A DNA stretch of 64,000 nucleotides from NCBI GenBank assembly GCA_009746045.1, contig RPFO01000154.1, positions 7,554,693 to 7,618,692 of the forward strand, given 5' to 3'. Numbering within the stretch: position 1 is the stretch's first letter; each line of letters begins with the position of its first letter. The translations under genes were made by a program, and so were the position numbers. The notes beneath the pieces are model-generated. The model saw only the letters and a list, made by a program, of their open reading frames with translations, was not told where the DNA came from and made no database searches. Source of the DNA: Mesostigma viride. Lineage: Eukaryota > Streptophyta > Mesostigmatophyceae > Mesostigmatales > Mesostigmataceae. This document shows, in pieces, positions 1 to 10,632 of the stretch.

Positions 1-559
1 TCAATAGGGCCCCAACATCACGAAAACGCCTGCAGGCAGCTGCACAGGCACTGGAAAGGAGTAGGATAAGGAAGAAAATGAACTTGGCCACGGCAATGAC
101 AGCCGCCACATGGATGATAAACTTGTGAATGTATCATGGGGGTGAAGCCACACACAAAAAAGATAAGCTTGCTCTGATGTCGAGGTAAACCCAGACTATA
201 GACACACCCAATAAACCACAACGGTGTAATAGAACAAGCAAGACCTTCACAAGCCACATCCCCCCACACCAGCATGCTAGAAAGCAACATGCATTACCGA
301 CAAGAAAATAATCCTCGACGGCCTTGGATCATGGGAACGCCCAGCCATACCACCACGCTGACAGGTGAGCTACAACATCAGCTGCAAATGGTACATATAC
401 AGTTTTTAAGGGGCTGTAGCCATCTTCCAATAAAATTTCAAGGCGAACTACCCAAAAACTTTCTGATGGGAACCCTCTGCAACTTTACGCACTTCTGGAA
501 AAGGGCATTTTCACTCCTTTCACAGAGTTTCAGTGACAGGATAAGGCGTTAAAGCTTAC
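1..559 (-). other. ndhN intron 1, continuing to the left edge
   Basis: This stretch follows a GTAAGC donor on the minus strand (GT at 559-558). No segment in it resembles the expected next part of NdhN, a PP-E-containing stretch and the conserved EAKVLSK-like region. The remaining exons therefore probably lie left of position 1. Nothing else is recognised here. Confidence 0.5.
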
Positions 560-991
560 CGGCGTAACACCGTGGGTCCTCATCAGGTAACCTTCCAAGT
601 CGCCGAGACCCTTCGCCGTCAGGTTCAAAATGTGGAATCCCTCTCCCTTAAGCCGAGAAGCATAGCGACCCTCATATCCGCCCTCTGGGGGGGTGAAGCA
701 ACCTACAGCGCCATAATTCTCGACATCATCCAGCCACTGTCCCAAGTCTCCCTTGATCAGATCCCCCCCCAGAAACTGAGCTAGACCCGCCTGCACCGTT
801 AGGGTGGCCGCTTGTGGCAGAGCAGCCTTGGCTGGAGCGAGATGTAGCCTGGAGGCCGGAGCGCCCAAGAACGCACTCTTTTTAGAATTCGCAGCGGGCT
901 GAGCACCCGAGGATGCCGCCTGCTTTGCTGGCCGCGGGATTGAAAGGGATCCAACTGGCAAGACAGCTGATCTGCACACGGAAAACGCCAT
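560..991 (-). CDS. ndhN: NdhN, subunit N of the plastid NAD(P)H dehydrogenase-like complex (first exon only)
   Basis: This is the first exon (144 codons) of a nuclear gene for NdhN, a peripheral-arm subunit of the thylakoid NDH-1-type complex. The complex takes electrons from ferredoxin and feeds cyclic electron flow. Residues 1 to about 65 are rich in Ala, Ser, Arg and Lys and poor in acidic residues, as in a chloroplast transit peptide. The mature part starts near GGDLIKGDLGQWLDDVE and continues through EGGYEGRYASRLKGEGF and LTAKGLGDLEGYL to HGVTP. These match the family pattern GGDLvKpDLGrWL, EGGYEGRY, ARGLGD and HpVcP, which I know from memory of NdhN. An in-frame ATG at 1009 would add six residues; the ATG at 991 (MAFSV) is preferred because it gives a typical transit-peptide start. 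The exon ends in phase 0 before GTAAGC. About 100 C-terminal residues are missing and should lie off the window. It is divergent from the RING-TRAF gene. Confidence 0.8.
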
Positions 992-1803
992 GTTTCTCGC
1001 TAAAAACAAAATTAACTATATCCTCATTCAGCTACACACACCGGGATCGGCTAGTTGACGGGCGTTAACTCGCGACAAGCTCGTGCCCGCGAGGCCGTGG
1101 TGAGCGCGCTCCACCATTTACCCATTATCAGAAACACAACCGTTTCCTGTCGCCCCTCCTGTGCCGATCGATTGCTAGCCTACCAGGCTGTAACCGTGTG
1201 CGGACGAAGGGACGGCCATGCTACTGTATTCCGGTTGTTGGCAGACGCGCCGCGTCGAGCCCGGCAAGCTGGATCCCAGCGCACCGCGGCGGGGGGGTGT
1301 ATCCGTCGAGCCCGTGTAGTAGTAGGTCCGCGGTGCGCACAAGCCGAAGTCAACTGTGACGCGGCCAATTTTAGTGGAAGTTCATAAACGTTTTGTTGCT
1401 GACCAAACTTTTGCGAAGAAACGTACACTTTGTACTCTCCGCTGTTCTGGCACGAGTTTGTGCCCTTCTCCAATCTCCATCGCCCCATGCGTTTCTCGCC
1501 TTTTCACCACCAATTCGAGGGATTTTCCTCCTCGTTTTTCTGAATGGTGACCTTAAGAAGGCCTTCCCTTAAGCTGGAAAGGCGCTTCCTAGGGCACATC
1601 GCTTTTTGCGATCAACTGCATGTGAAACTGTCTTGAAATTGTCTTGCGTCAGTATGCATGGCACGGTGTCGTTTATGATGTGAATTTCTAGACACAAGCG
1701 TAGGTTACGGCGGCTAACCATCGTGAGCTAGCTCTTTAAAGATATGCAATTCCAGTAGTTTCTGGGAGAGCAGCCTTGCAGGAAGCATCTTTTTGCGAAC
1801 AGA
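992..1803. promoter_or_regulatory. Divergent intergenic region between ndhN and the RING-TRAF gene
   Basis: About 0.8 kb separates the two start codons, which point away from each other, so both promoters should lie here. I see no clear TATA box or repeated operator. Weak ORFs in it show no family resemblance. Confidence 0.45.
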
Positions 1804-4800
1804 ATGAGCGTCTCACTACTGGAAGGCGATGATCACATGCGAGCGGAGACGTTGAAGGCAATCAGCGATGGGCTCCAGTGCAGCATATGTCAGGTACGGT
1901 TTCTCGCTAGCAGGCACCGCTCGAATGTATGTAGTCTACGTTACAGCAAAGTATGTAGTTTTAATTTGCTGTACTTGGTGCGTTCGGCTTGATGGTTGGT
2001 TTGGCCCCATCACGATGGTGGCTGAATATGCCGGTGGCTGAATTGAGGCATGAGCTGCGCTGGCTGTACATGCTATTCCAGTAAATTGCGCCCTAAGTGG
2101 ACTTCTTTATGGTATTTACGAATTCAGCTCTTCAGAATTTATTTGTTGTACCCGATCAAGTGAAAATTCAGTTTTCTTTCCTTTTTAGGTCTTGCACGAG
2201 TTGGTTCGATTGGCATTTACTCTGCCCTCACCTTTTCGTGCACGTTGTCATTTGAACCGATGTTGCTCCGCTCCAACTTCCCTCACCGAAGTGCGTTGCC
2301 AGAGTAGTGATGTTACGCCTCATAAACACCACATGCCATTTAGGTTACTGGATTAAATGCCATTTAGGTTACTGGTTTGCAGGCTGCATCCCAAAGCGTC
2401 TTGGGCTACAGCTGTCCACTGGTGTTGCTTCCCCAGCATGAATGCTCGTGGCAATCTCTGGAGTTCCGTACACTTTTTTATCCTCCCCCTTCTTTTTCCA
2501 GCAGTAAAAAGATTATTGGCTCGCCGCCACCATCCCACATTGTGCACAGGGATTAGAAGGACTTGACAATTCTCTGTGACGCCCCAGCACAGGCATGTGC
2601 TCAATCAATAGACGACTCAAACAAATTTAAATGGAAAAAGAAATGCGCTTGCATGTTTTTTTATGGGGTTATGTGCCCCACGGTCCCCCTTCCCTTAAGC
2701 AGCAAAAGCATGTAGTAGTGTGTCTTCTTAAAGAGCCTTTTTCACTTTCAAGAGCTCGTGACTAAATTGGTTACCCCTGCTTGATTGCCCTGACCTCCCT
2801 CCCGCCCCTGCAGGGCCTCCTCCAGGACCCCTGCATGCACGACAAGTGCGAGCAGCTCTGGTGCCGGGCCTGCATCGCCCCCTGGCTGGCGCGCGAGTCC
2901 TCCTGCCCCACCTGCCGCGGTTTGCTCCACCCGGGCATCCTGCGCCCCGCCCACCGCATCATCCGCCAGCAGCTCGAGGTGCTCCCGGTGCCCTGCCCCC
3001 ACCGCGACGACGGATGCCCTCTCATGCTCACGCGCGCCGCTCTGGCGGCACACTCGGAGACGTGCCCCAAGGCGGTGGTCCCCTGCCCCAACGCGGGGTG
3101 CCAGGTGGCGCCAATGCCCAGGGAGCGGCTGGGTGAGCACGCGGGCGGTTGCGAGTTCCGTGCGGTGGAGTGTGACAAGTGCGGTGCACGCGTGAGGGCG
3201 GCCTTCCTCGAGGTAACGGCTTGGGGGTGGAGGATGTCAAGGCCGTGGTCAATGGTTTTTTTTCCCCCCCACTCACTTCTCGCCTTGCGAACGTTCGGCT
3301 ATCGCACCCCTCTATCATGGCTATTGCCCAACCACTTAATCAGTAGTAGCTGTTCAGCACAGCTATAGTTGTTGCTGGAACATGCCCCTGCCACCTTGCT
3401 GGAACGTGCAGTCGGGGTAAAGGTGTTATTCAGCACGCTGCGTGTTGCCAGGACCCCGTTCTGTGTTGTTTGTTATCCACTGGCTCCCTGTCACGGTGTG
3501 TGCCATAGGAAGCACAGCCATAGCCCATAGGAAGAGCTAATGCTCCGCGGCTCCCCAACGGGACTGCGTGACTCATTAATCAATGTATTATTAGGAAGCA
3601 CCCTGCGCCCTTATGCTGTATCTGTCCCTCTTGCCTCCCTTTCCTCGCAATGGTGCAAGTACCCCAGGCCGCTTATGCCCAATCCCCCCGGGTTGCGACA
3701 CCCCGCCCCCCCCCCCTCCACGGTGTCATATCCCCCTTACCCTCCCACTTTTACGCCCCTGCGCACCCGCTCGCCCACTCACGTCACCACGCACACACAC
3801 GCACGCCCACACTGTCCTTGCCACGCATAGTGTCATGGCATCCCACCCACCCGCCCACCCACCCACCCACCCACCCACCCACCCACCCACCCACCCACCC
3901 ACCCACCCACCCCCACCCACCCACCCACCCACCCACCCACCCACCCACCCACCCACCCACCCACCCACCCACCCACCCACGTGCTCCCATGCCTGGCCTT
4001 TCATCCCTCCCCGGCCACCAGATCCACGCGAAGCTGATTTTTTTCTACCGTTATATGATTACAAAAAAACAAACCCCGCCAGATCCACGCCAAGCTGATT
4101 TTTTCCTACAATTACATTATTACAAAAAACCAAACCCCACCAGATCCATGCCAAGCTGATTTTTTTCTACCATTACATAATTACAAAAACGGAAACCCCG
4201 CCAGATCCACGTGAAGCTGATTTTTTTCTACCGTTACATGATTACAAAAAAACAAACCCCACCAGATCCACGCGAAGCGCGTGTGCCCCGAGGAGACCGT
4301 CCCGTGCGCCCACAACGGCGGGTGCGAGCAGCGGCTCAAGCGCAAGGCCATGGACGAGCATGTGGGCACGGCCTGCAAGCGCGCCACCGTCATCTGCCCC
4401 ATCGCTGGGTGCGCCGACCAGGTGCGGCCGATGGTCCTTTTTGTATGCTTGCGGCCTTGGGCTGCTACACTGCGCCCTGCGTGTCTTGTGGCCCAGGGGC
4501 TGCTACGCTGCGCCCTGCGTGTCTTGCAGCCTAGGGCTGCTATGCCCAAGGTCCTTGTTCTGTCCTTGCGGCCTAGGGCTGGGAAAAGGTGGGGCTGGAT
4601 GCCGCGTCTGCCTCCCCTGTGGTCTAGGGCTGGGCCTACCTCCATTGTGGCCCTCAACTTGTGCCCCGCGCCGTCGTTCCTTTGTCCTTGCCGTCCCGGT
4701 TCTCCCTCCATGCCCCGATGTGGCCTGCCCACTGAGGCAGTGAGAGAAGCTTGGGCGCCCTCCCTTTCTCTCACTGTGTCAGGGGTTGAAGGTTCATTTA

Positions 4801-6039
4801 TTGGTACCCACGTGACGCAGTATATGTGCTTTTAATCAATATAATTATTCATCGTGGCCACGAGGTAAGGATTCAAAGGTACGGGCCATGAAGGTACGGG
4901 CTATAAGGTAGGACCAGAAAGGTAAGGGCAAGATATAAAGAAGCTATGCGCAGTCAGCAGTGAGAGAAGTGAAGTGTCACTAGGCTTGTAACGTGCACTT
5001 TGGCATGCCTGGTAGTCCGCCATATTGTGGCCTGGTTGTGGCCTTATTGTGGCCTTATTGTGGCCATATTGTGGCCTGGCTGTGTACGATACATTGTGAG
5101 GGATGATGTGTGCTCGACGATCCTCTCAAGTCTGTAAGTCTCATGGAAGTTGCCCGCTCAATAGTTGATACCCGATTGTGTTGTTTACAGGGCGATGATC
5201 AAGCCGGCTTCGTTTCTGAATGCGTTTGCTGAGTTGTGTGATAGGCTGTTGGGGTGTACCGCGCGTGCATCCCCACTCCCTCTTTCCCCATTGCCATATG
5301 ACCTTCTCCCCCCCCCCCCCCCTGATTCTTTTTCTTCTAATTTCTTTTTCTTTACCACCCGCAGGTGCTGCGTGGCGTGCTGGACGATCACCTGGCGTCC
5401 TCGGTCCAGGCCCACCTGGCGTCCCTGTCCCGCGAGGTGACCAGCCTGCACGCCGAGTTGGCCCGCCAGCGCGAGGACCACCGCCGCGAGTTGCTGCAGC
5501 TCAAGGCCGACATGACGACCCTGCGGGGCCGACTGGACCAGCAGCGGCACCAGCAGCAGCAGCAGCAGCACGGCCGAGTCAGCCCTAGCCGAGTTACTGT
5601 TGGCCCGCGGACGGGGGGACCTGCCCAAGCCGGGCCGAGCGGGGTGCGCCCGACCGCGCGCCGGAGTATCGGCACGGCGCGGCGGTTGGTCCCCGCTCCC
5701 ACGCCCCGGCGCAGCACTCCTCCCTGGCACATGCACTTGGAGGCGGGGCGTTGGAGCGGGGATGACAGCGAGGAGGGGATGCCGTACCTGGGCAACACGA
5801 GGGGGCTAGACCGGTACTTCTCGCGGTACCGGCGGGCAGTGAGTAGCCGGCTCACGGAGAGCGATGACGACGAAGAGGAGGAGGGGGAGCAGGGCCTGGA
5901 GGTGGATGTCACGCCGGAGAGGCAGGAGGCGGAGGAGGATGGCTTGGACGTGAGTGAGGAGGATTCGTCATCGTCGACTAGCGAGAGCAGTGACGAGGAT
6001 AGCGATGAGGAGGACGAGGAGGAGGAGGAGGATGGATAG
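1804..6039 (+). CDS. RING plus TRAF-type zinc-finger protein with coiled coil and acidic tail (probable E3 ubiquitin ligase)
   Basis: Four exons, all joined in phase 0: 1804-1893, 2814-3212, 4278-4421 and 5365-6039, giving 435 residues. Donors are GTACGG, GTAACG and GTGCGG; acceptors end in TGCAG, CGAAG and CGCAG. The RING runs from about residue 26 to 64: C26-x2-C29, then C37, H39, C42, C47-x2-C50 and C61-x2-C64, followed by R. Next come TRAF/SIAH-type CH zinc fingers, about residues 90-210, with motifs such as VPCPHRDDGC, VPCPNAGC and VPCAHNGGCEQ and spaced H..C pairs. Residues from about 212 to 270 are heptad-rich (LDDHLASSVQAHL, LARQREDHRRELLQLKAD) and predict a coiled coil. The last 60 residues are mostly Glu, Asp and Ser. 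RING-TRAF proteins usually transfer ubiquitin through an E2; substrate and compartment are unknown. The usual H at RING ligand 4 is Gln44 here. Intron 2 carries tandem repeats up to its acceptor. Confidence 0.8.
3838..3980. repeat. (ACCC)n microsatellite in RING-TRAF intron 2
   Basis: About 140 bp of CCCA repeats with one interruption near 3911. It makes long Pro-Thr-His reading frames on plus and Gly-Trp-Val frames on minus, which are not genes. Confidence 0.95.
4018..4277 (+). repeat. 61-bp tandem repeat ending exactly at a splice acceptor
   Basis: Four full units start at 4018, 4079, 4140 and 4201, each 61 bp long, and a fifth partial unit starts at 4262. Each starts CCAGATCCACGCGAAGCTGA (with a few changes), runs into a T-run and an A-run and ends AAACCCCG/A. 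The fifth unit stops after CGCGAAG, which is the 3' splice site of intron 2. Confidence 0.93.
4440..5090 (+). repeat. Degenerate repeats in RING-TRAF intron 3
   Basis: From about 4440 to 4640, units containing GGGCTGCTA and GCGCCCTGCGTGTCTTG recur about every 50 bp. From about 5020 to 5090, TTGTGGCCTTA-type units recur. A segment at 4796-4832 is nearly the reverse complement of one in the PRMT7 intron at 37271-37307. No exon was recognised in this intron. Confidence 0.6.
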
Positions 6040-6718
6040 GGCAAGAGGGGTGCCGGTGATGATGGTTAAGGGTTTGAGGGTCAGGGATGGTGACAGGTGG
6101 GCCTCAGGAAGATGACGAAGATGAGGGGGGGTCGTGCCACTGTCTTCTGGGAAGATGAGCAAGGACTGGTGGTTCGGCAAGGACTGTTCTTACCTTGGAG
6201 CGTTACCCTCAAGGGTTGCCCACTGCTATTAGCAATATGTGGAGCGAGCCCCCCCCCCGCATTCTGCTGGCTGGCTGTACCGTTCTTTGTAAATATGGAG
6301 TCGGCGCGTGGGTCTGCAATCCTGTGGCGCATCAGGTGCAGCGGCCATGTCCCCACAGCTGGAACATTGCCTACGTGTGCAATATAGGAAGGGCTTTTCC
6401 TTTTCTGGAGGCGCAAGTTTAGGTTTGCAGGCATGAGCACATTGATACTTGATTACAGATGGCAGTGCTGGAAACTGGACAGCGTAGAGCCTTTATTTTG
6501 AGACGCTGTGATGGGGGTGTACACAACGTTGCATGCATGCTGGCATCCATTGATGCTAGGCTGCAAGCACATATTAACCAATGTGGTATTACGTGACGTT
6601 TACGCGGTGTTACGTTTTTTCTAGCGTAGTAAGAATTTTTCTAAATAGCTTAGAGTTAGCTTAGTTAGGTCTCGCGGCTTCGCTCACCTCCACGGCTCCA
6701 CCCATCAAGCAAGGGAAT
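6040..6718. other. 3' flank of the RING-TRAF gene
   Basis: No gene recognised. A TGTAAATA at about 6288 could be the green-algal type of polyadenylation signal (TGTAA). Around 6576-6700 there is a TTACGTGACG..TTACG stretch that looks like an old transposon end, but it could not be assigned. Confidence 0.3.
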
Positions 6719-8408
6719 ACAGCTGCGCCACCCCCGCCCCTGCTCCCAGCCGCCGCCGCCCGCCCGGCCGCCCTGGCCGGCCCCGCTGGGCCCCCTGCCC
6801 CGCCTAGGTCAGTGGCGGACTACCTAGTCCCCCCGCTGGTCGGCCCACTTGGCGACCCGTCCGACATGCCTCCTTTCACCTCTCGCGAGGTCACGGAGGC
6901 GGTCCAGCGCCTGCGTTATGACGCAGCCACCGGCTCCGACGAGATTCCTGCCGCAGTTGTGAAACTTGCAGCCGAATTCGAGGACACCGGTGTTATGCTG
7001 CTCTTCCGGGACATCTGCAACCGCCTTCTGCTGTCGTCGCAACCACCTCCAGCGGCCTGGCAACACAGTTTTCGCACGATGCTGTACAAGAACAAGGGGT
7101 GGTCAGCCGACCCCGGCAACTACAGAGGGGTGTGCATTCAAAGCGCCCCCCTCAAGCTTCTTATGCGGCTCATCCTGAACCGCCTGCGCACGGCCCTGGA
7201 CGGTCACCTCGGCGAGACTCAGCAAGGCTTCCGTTCAGGTCGCAACACAGTACAGGCGCTCTTCGCTCCTCGCCGACTGGTGGAGGAACTGCAACGCCTT
7301 CAGCCTGGTGAGTCCCCTTTGCACCTTGTGCTGGTGGACTTCATCAAAGCCTTCGATTCGGTTTTCTGGCCTGCGCTTTGGGACATCCTCGAGCTGTTCC
7401 GGATCCCCCGCCCCCTTATGGCTGTCATCCGCAACCTGTATGAAGGGTCCACCACTTCAGTGCGCACTTCTTACGGGACCACGCCACCATGCCCTTTACA
7501 GAAGGGTGTGTGGCAGGGCTGCGTGCTGTCGCCCTACCTGTTCATTATTGTTGTCGAATACGTAATGATTCAGGCGCGCCAGCGATTTGCCCGCATCGTG
7601 GGTAGGGAAACAGGGGTGCAGGTTACTAACAAATTCTGGCATGGCGGAGCGGACACGGAGATTCGGCTGGCAGACATCATCTACGCAGACGACACCACCC
7701 TCTTCGAGGACACTGGGCACGTGCAGACATGGCTTGACTGCCGGCCTGGCTATCGAGGCCCGTGCAGTGGGGCTTGAGGTCAGCAGGAAGACAGAGGCCC
7801 TGGCGGTTGGGATCACCCACTCACCGCCACCCCTCTATCTCCTCGACGGCTCTCGAGTCCTGTACCGGGACCGCGTCAAGCTGCTGGGCAGCCTGCTCCC
7901 CAGCTGCGAGGTTGATTTGGACCATCGCATCTCCCTCGCCTGGCACGCTTTACGCCAGTACCGGGCCCTATGGCGCAAGCCCCTGGGCAAGATCGAGAAA
8001 CAGGACCTGTTCAAGGTCCTCGTCCTTCCTGTTCTCACGTATGGGGCCGAGACGTGGCCCCCTCACCGCCGACCTGGCCCGCAAGCTGGACGGCGCGGTC
8101 ACCGCCAACATGCTGCGTTCCATTTTCAGAGTAGGATATGCTGCTCATGTCCGCAATGAGGACCTGTACCAGGGCATGCCATCATCACCAGCACCATTAA
8201 GCAGCGGCGCCTGCAGCTCGTAGGGCACCTAGCTCGCACTAACCAGGTAGACACCTCACGTGGCCCGGGCCCCGCAGGACTGCGCCCAGCTCAGCCTCAT
8301 GGCCGGCACCTCCTGACGTGGGCCGGGCCCCCTGATGTTAGACGCCGCAAGGCCCGCACCTTCAAAGAACAGCTAGTAGAGGACATGGGGGGCCTAGGCC
8401 TCTCCGTG
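6719..8408 (+). mobile_element. LINE-A copy 1, truncated and broken (reverse transcriptase pseudogene)
   Basis: Non-LTR retrotransposon ORF2 fragment. Visible reverse transcriptase motifs are GSDEIPAAVV, GNYRGVCI, LVDFIKAFDSV, QGCVLSPYLF and the catalytic IIYADDTTLF at about 7677. Thumb and C-terminal regions follow (KLLGSLLPSCEV, VLPVLTYGAETW). Compared with copy 2, it has an extra 4 bp near 7742 and an extra base near 8058, each changing the frame. It starts at the ACAGCTGCGCC shared with copy 2 (5' truncated) and breaks off after CTCTCCGTG at 8408, before the 3' tail. No endonuclease domain is visible in the window. Confidence 0.88.
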
Positions 8409-8586
8409 TAAAGAAAGAGGCACGTGTAATGCAAGGCTTGGATACATAGGTTGCATGGGTGATCCATGTGCTTACGTGCGGGCAAACATGACGCTGGAAT
8501 GCTTGCTAGCAAATGGTGGCAAGATGCTAACAAGATATGATTATACACCAAGACTGATTATGGTCACCTACCGGGTGTATCCGCAA

Positions 8587-8850
8587 GCCAAGAGCCAGGA
8601 GATAGCCATGGCTGACGGCGGAGCTCATAACTTTAACGTTTGGGCACCCAATTCGGCCGTGAATATCACATCGCTTCGTCATTCTAACTAGACGCACGCG
8701 CTGATATACTTTCCCGAAGCTGTTACGCAATATTATGACGAGCAAATATGCACCTCGACGCAGGGCAGCTTAGATGCAGCGCTGAGCCCTGAAGCTACGC
8801 ATGAAGCTACACCTTGGTAGAGTTCCGCCTCCCGGCCCAGGTGACAGTGG
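8587..8850 (+). mobile_element. LINE-A 5' UTR and ORF1 start fragment
   Basis: It contains the 5' leader GCCATGGCTGACGGCGGAGC, GGGCACCCAATTCGGC and then GACGCACGCGCTGATATA and ATGACGAGCAAAT, which recur at 41080-41160, at 44397-44450 and (reverse strand) at 9900-10045. The ORF1 start is followed by a short degenerate stretch. Confidence 0.7.
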
Positions 8851-9108
8851 AAGGCCGCATTACCACTTCCCAAGCTTACGTGTGACGTCGCGGAATACCA
8901 CCGCCTCCTCGCCCACGACCTACCAAAGAACCTACCAAAAAGCCTAATTCTACCTAACTAACTCTAGTGAGGCCGCCGGCTAATGAGGAGCTGTTCTGTG
9001 CGAAAGTCGGACGCGACGATTCAGATCTCAATGCATTTACATTTGTATAGCTTTATTAATATGCCATAAACCAATTATTATGCCGTGAAAAATAATAAAT
9101 TCAGGATA
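8851..9108. other. No gene seen
   Basis: AT-rich sequence between two LINE fragments; no coding or structural signal recognised. Confidence 0.3.
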
Positions 9109-10050
9109 TTACTCGTGAAGGAAACTGCGGTGTTTTGCAGGCACTAAAATGCGGGCGATGGCGTTGTCGTGGAGGCGTTTGTCGATGTCGAGGAGCTGGG
9201 CGGTGATCAGCGGCGGTGGATGCGCGGTAGACGTGGCGGTGGACTCAGGTGGAGGCAAGGAGGGTGGAGCCTGGAGGTCGGGAGGTGACGGTGCCGAAAA
9301 GGTGAGGGAGCTCAGCAGCCAACGTGCCGCCCATGGCAGCCACATCTGTCGCAAGGGGGGTCACATGCTCAGGCTCGAGGGCCTCTAGTAACTCTTAAGG
9401 ACTGGGAGCGGAAGGTGGATTCGGAAATGGATCGAGCCCAGATCTTGCCGTCAGAGCGCATTAGGAGGGAGCATCTGGAGAATGATGTGGAGTTGGGGCC
9501 GGGAGCATGTGAGTGCAGCAGAAAGGTGGTGCTAACCCAGGTGCCGTCTGGATGGATGAGGCGGTTGATGCTGTGGATCGAGATGGAGGCTCAGCTCAAA
9601 AAGCGAGGCGTAGTCGATCCCCGTAGTATGAAGATGCAGTGCATGGCAGTGCACGGGGCCAGGTTGGTCCAGTCGTGGTCGTCGACATTGAAGGGTTGGG
9701 GCCGAAAGCGCTGTTCTGCTGGCGACTGCGTTTGGGATCAGGCAATGCCGAGGGCGAGGCCGCAGGAGGAGCCGAGTAGACTACTAACGCTTGAGTCAGT
9801 GCCACTGCTGCCTGCTAGGCCGGGCGCAACTACAGCCGGAGCTGCACTGAGGCGTATCTTCTTGGCTCATCGCATCCGCCAGGCTGCGTTGCGTAGGCGA
9901 GCGTTTGCTCGTCATAATATTGCATGATAGCTTCGGGAAAATATATCAGCGTGTGGCAGCGTCTTAGAAAGACGAAGCGATTGTGATGACGGCCAAATTT
10001 GGTGCCCAAATGTGAAAGTTACGAGCTCCACCGTCAGCCATGGTTACCTC
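9109..10050 (-). mobile_element. LINE-A type 5' end and ORF1 fragment, reverse strand
   Basis: Read on the minus strand, it starts with the LINE-A leader (CCATGGCTGACGGTGGAGC near 10040), then ATGACGAGCAAACGCTC near 9910 (ORF1 start, MTSKR), and ends with LLDIDKRLHDNAIA near 9160. That last stretch matches RDIDKRLQDNAIA of the ORF1 copy at 45170. Reading frames are broken. Confidence 0.7.
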
Positions 10051-10632
10051 GTGCATGGCTAGTGGCTCGTGGCCTCGTGCCTCGTGCCTCGTATACATCT
10101 TCACGACGTATACAGCACATAAATACTGCACAACTGCACCCTGCTATGGTTGACATGCAAGCAACGTCGAGTAGGATGGCGGTCTTATCTAGAGAGGCTG
10201 GGCAGCTCTAGGTCGGTAGAAATAAGTAGAAAACTGGCAGAAACTATACTGAGGTAGAAATACGCGATATACTTACGCCTGCAAGCACTAGCTATTGAGC
10301 CGGTGGCAGAGGCCATTTCCAGGAAAATACAGCATACCGTAGCAATAGCTCCACGGATTCATTGGCAGATCGCGTTTTTCCGCGTTTTCCGCGGACCGGC
10401 ACTGAACGCAAATGGTTTTCACCTTTGCGGCGTGCCAAATCAGAATAGCTCCACGGTCACGCCTTACACTTATTGCAGGCATGGAGCATCATGCCCTGAA
10501 CTACCCAATAAAATTCTGCAGAAGTCTCCATTTAGCCGAGAGTCCGGGAGTTCAGAATTGATAAACATGTGTTATGAAGTCGATGCACCATGGAAATACC
10601 AAGCATGGTGCCGCAGCAGACCCGAGTCTTGC
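10051..10632. other. No gene seen
   Basis: Contains short GCCTCGTGCCTCGT direct repeats (10068-10090) belonging to the LINE-A leader region; otherwise nothing recognised. Confidence 0.3.

Noticed and set aside
1-39. Possible last ndhN exon ending in a stop at 1-3
   Set aside because: An AG in the right phase exists and gives LPAGVFVMLGPY, but this does not resemble the NdhN C-terminus and is far too short.
3613-4159. Pro-Thr-His and Gly-Trp-Val repeat proteins
   Set aside because: Products of the (ACCC)n microsatellite in an intron.
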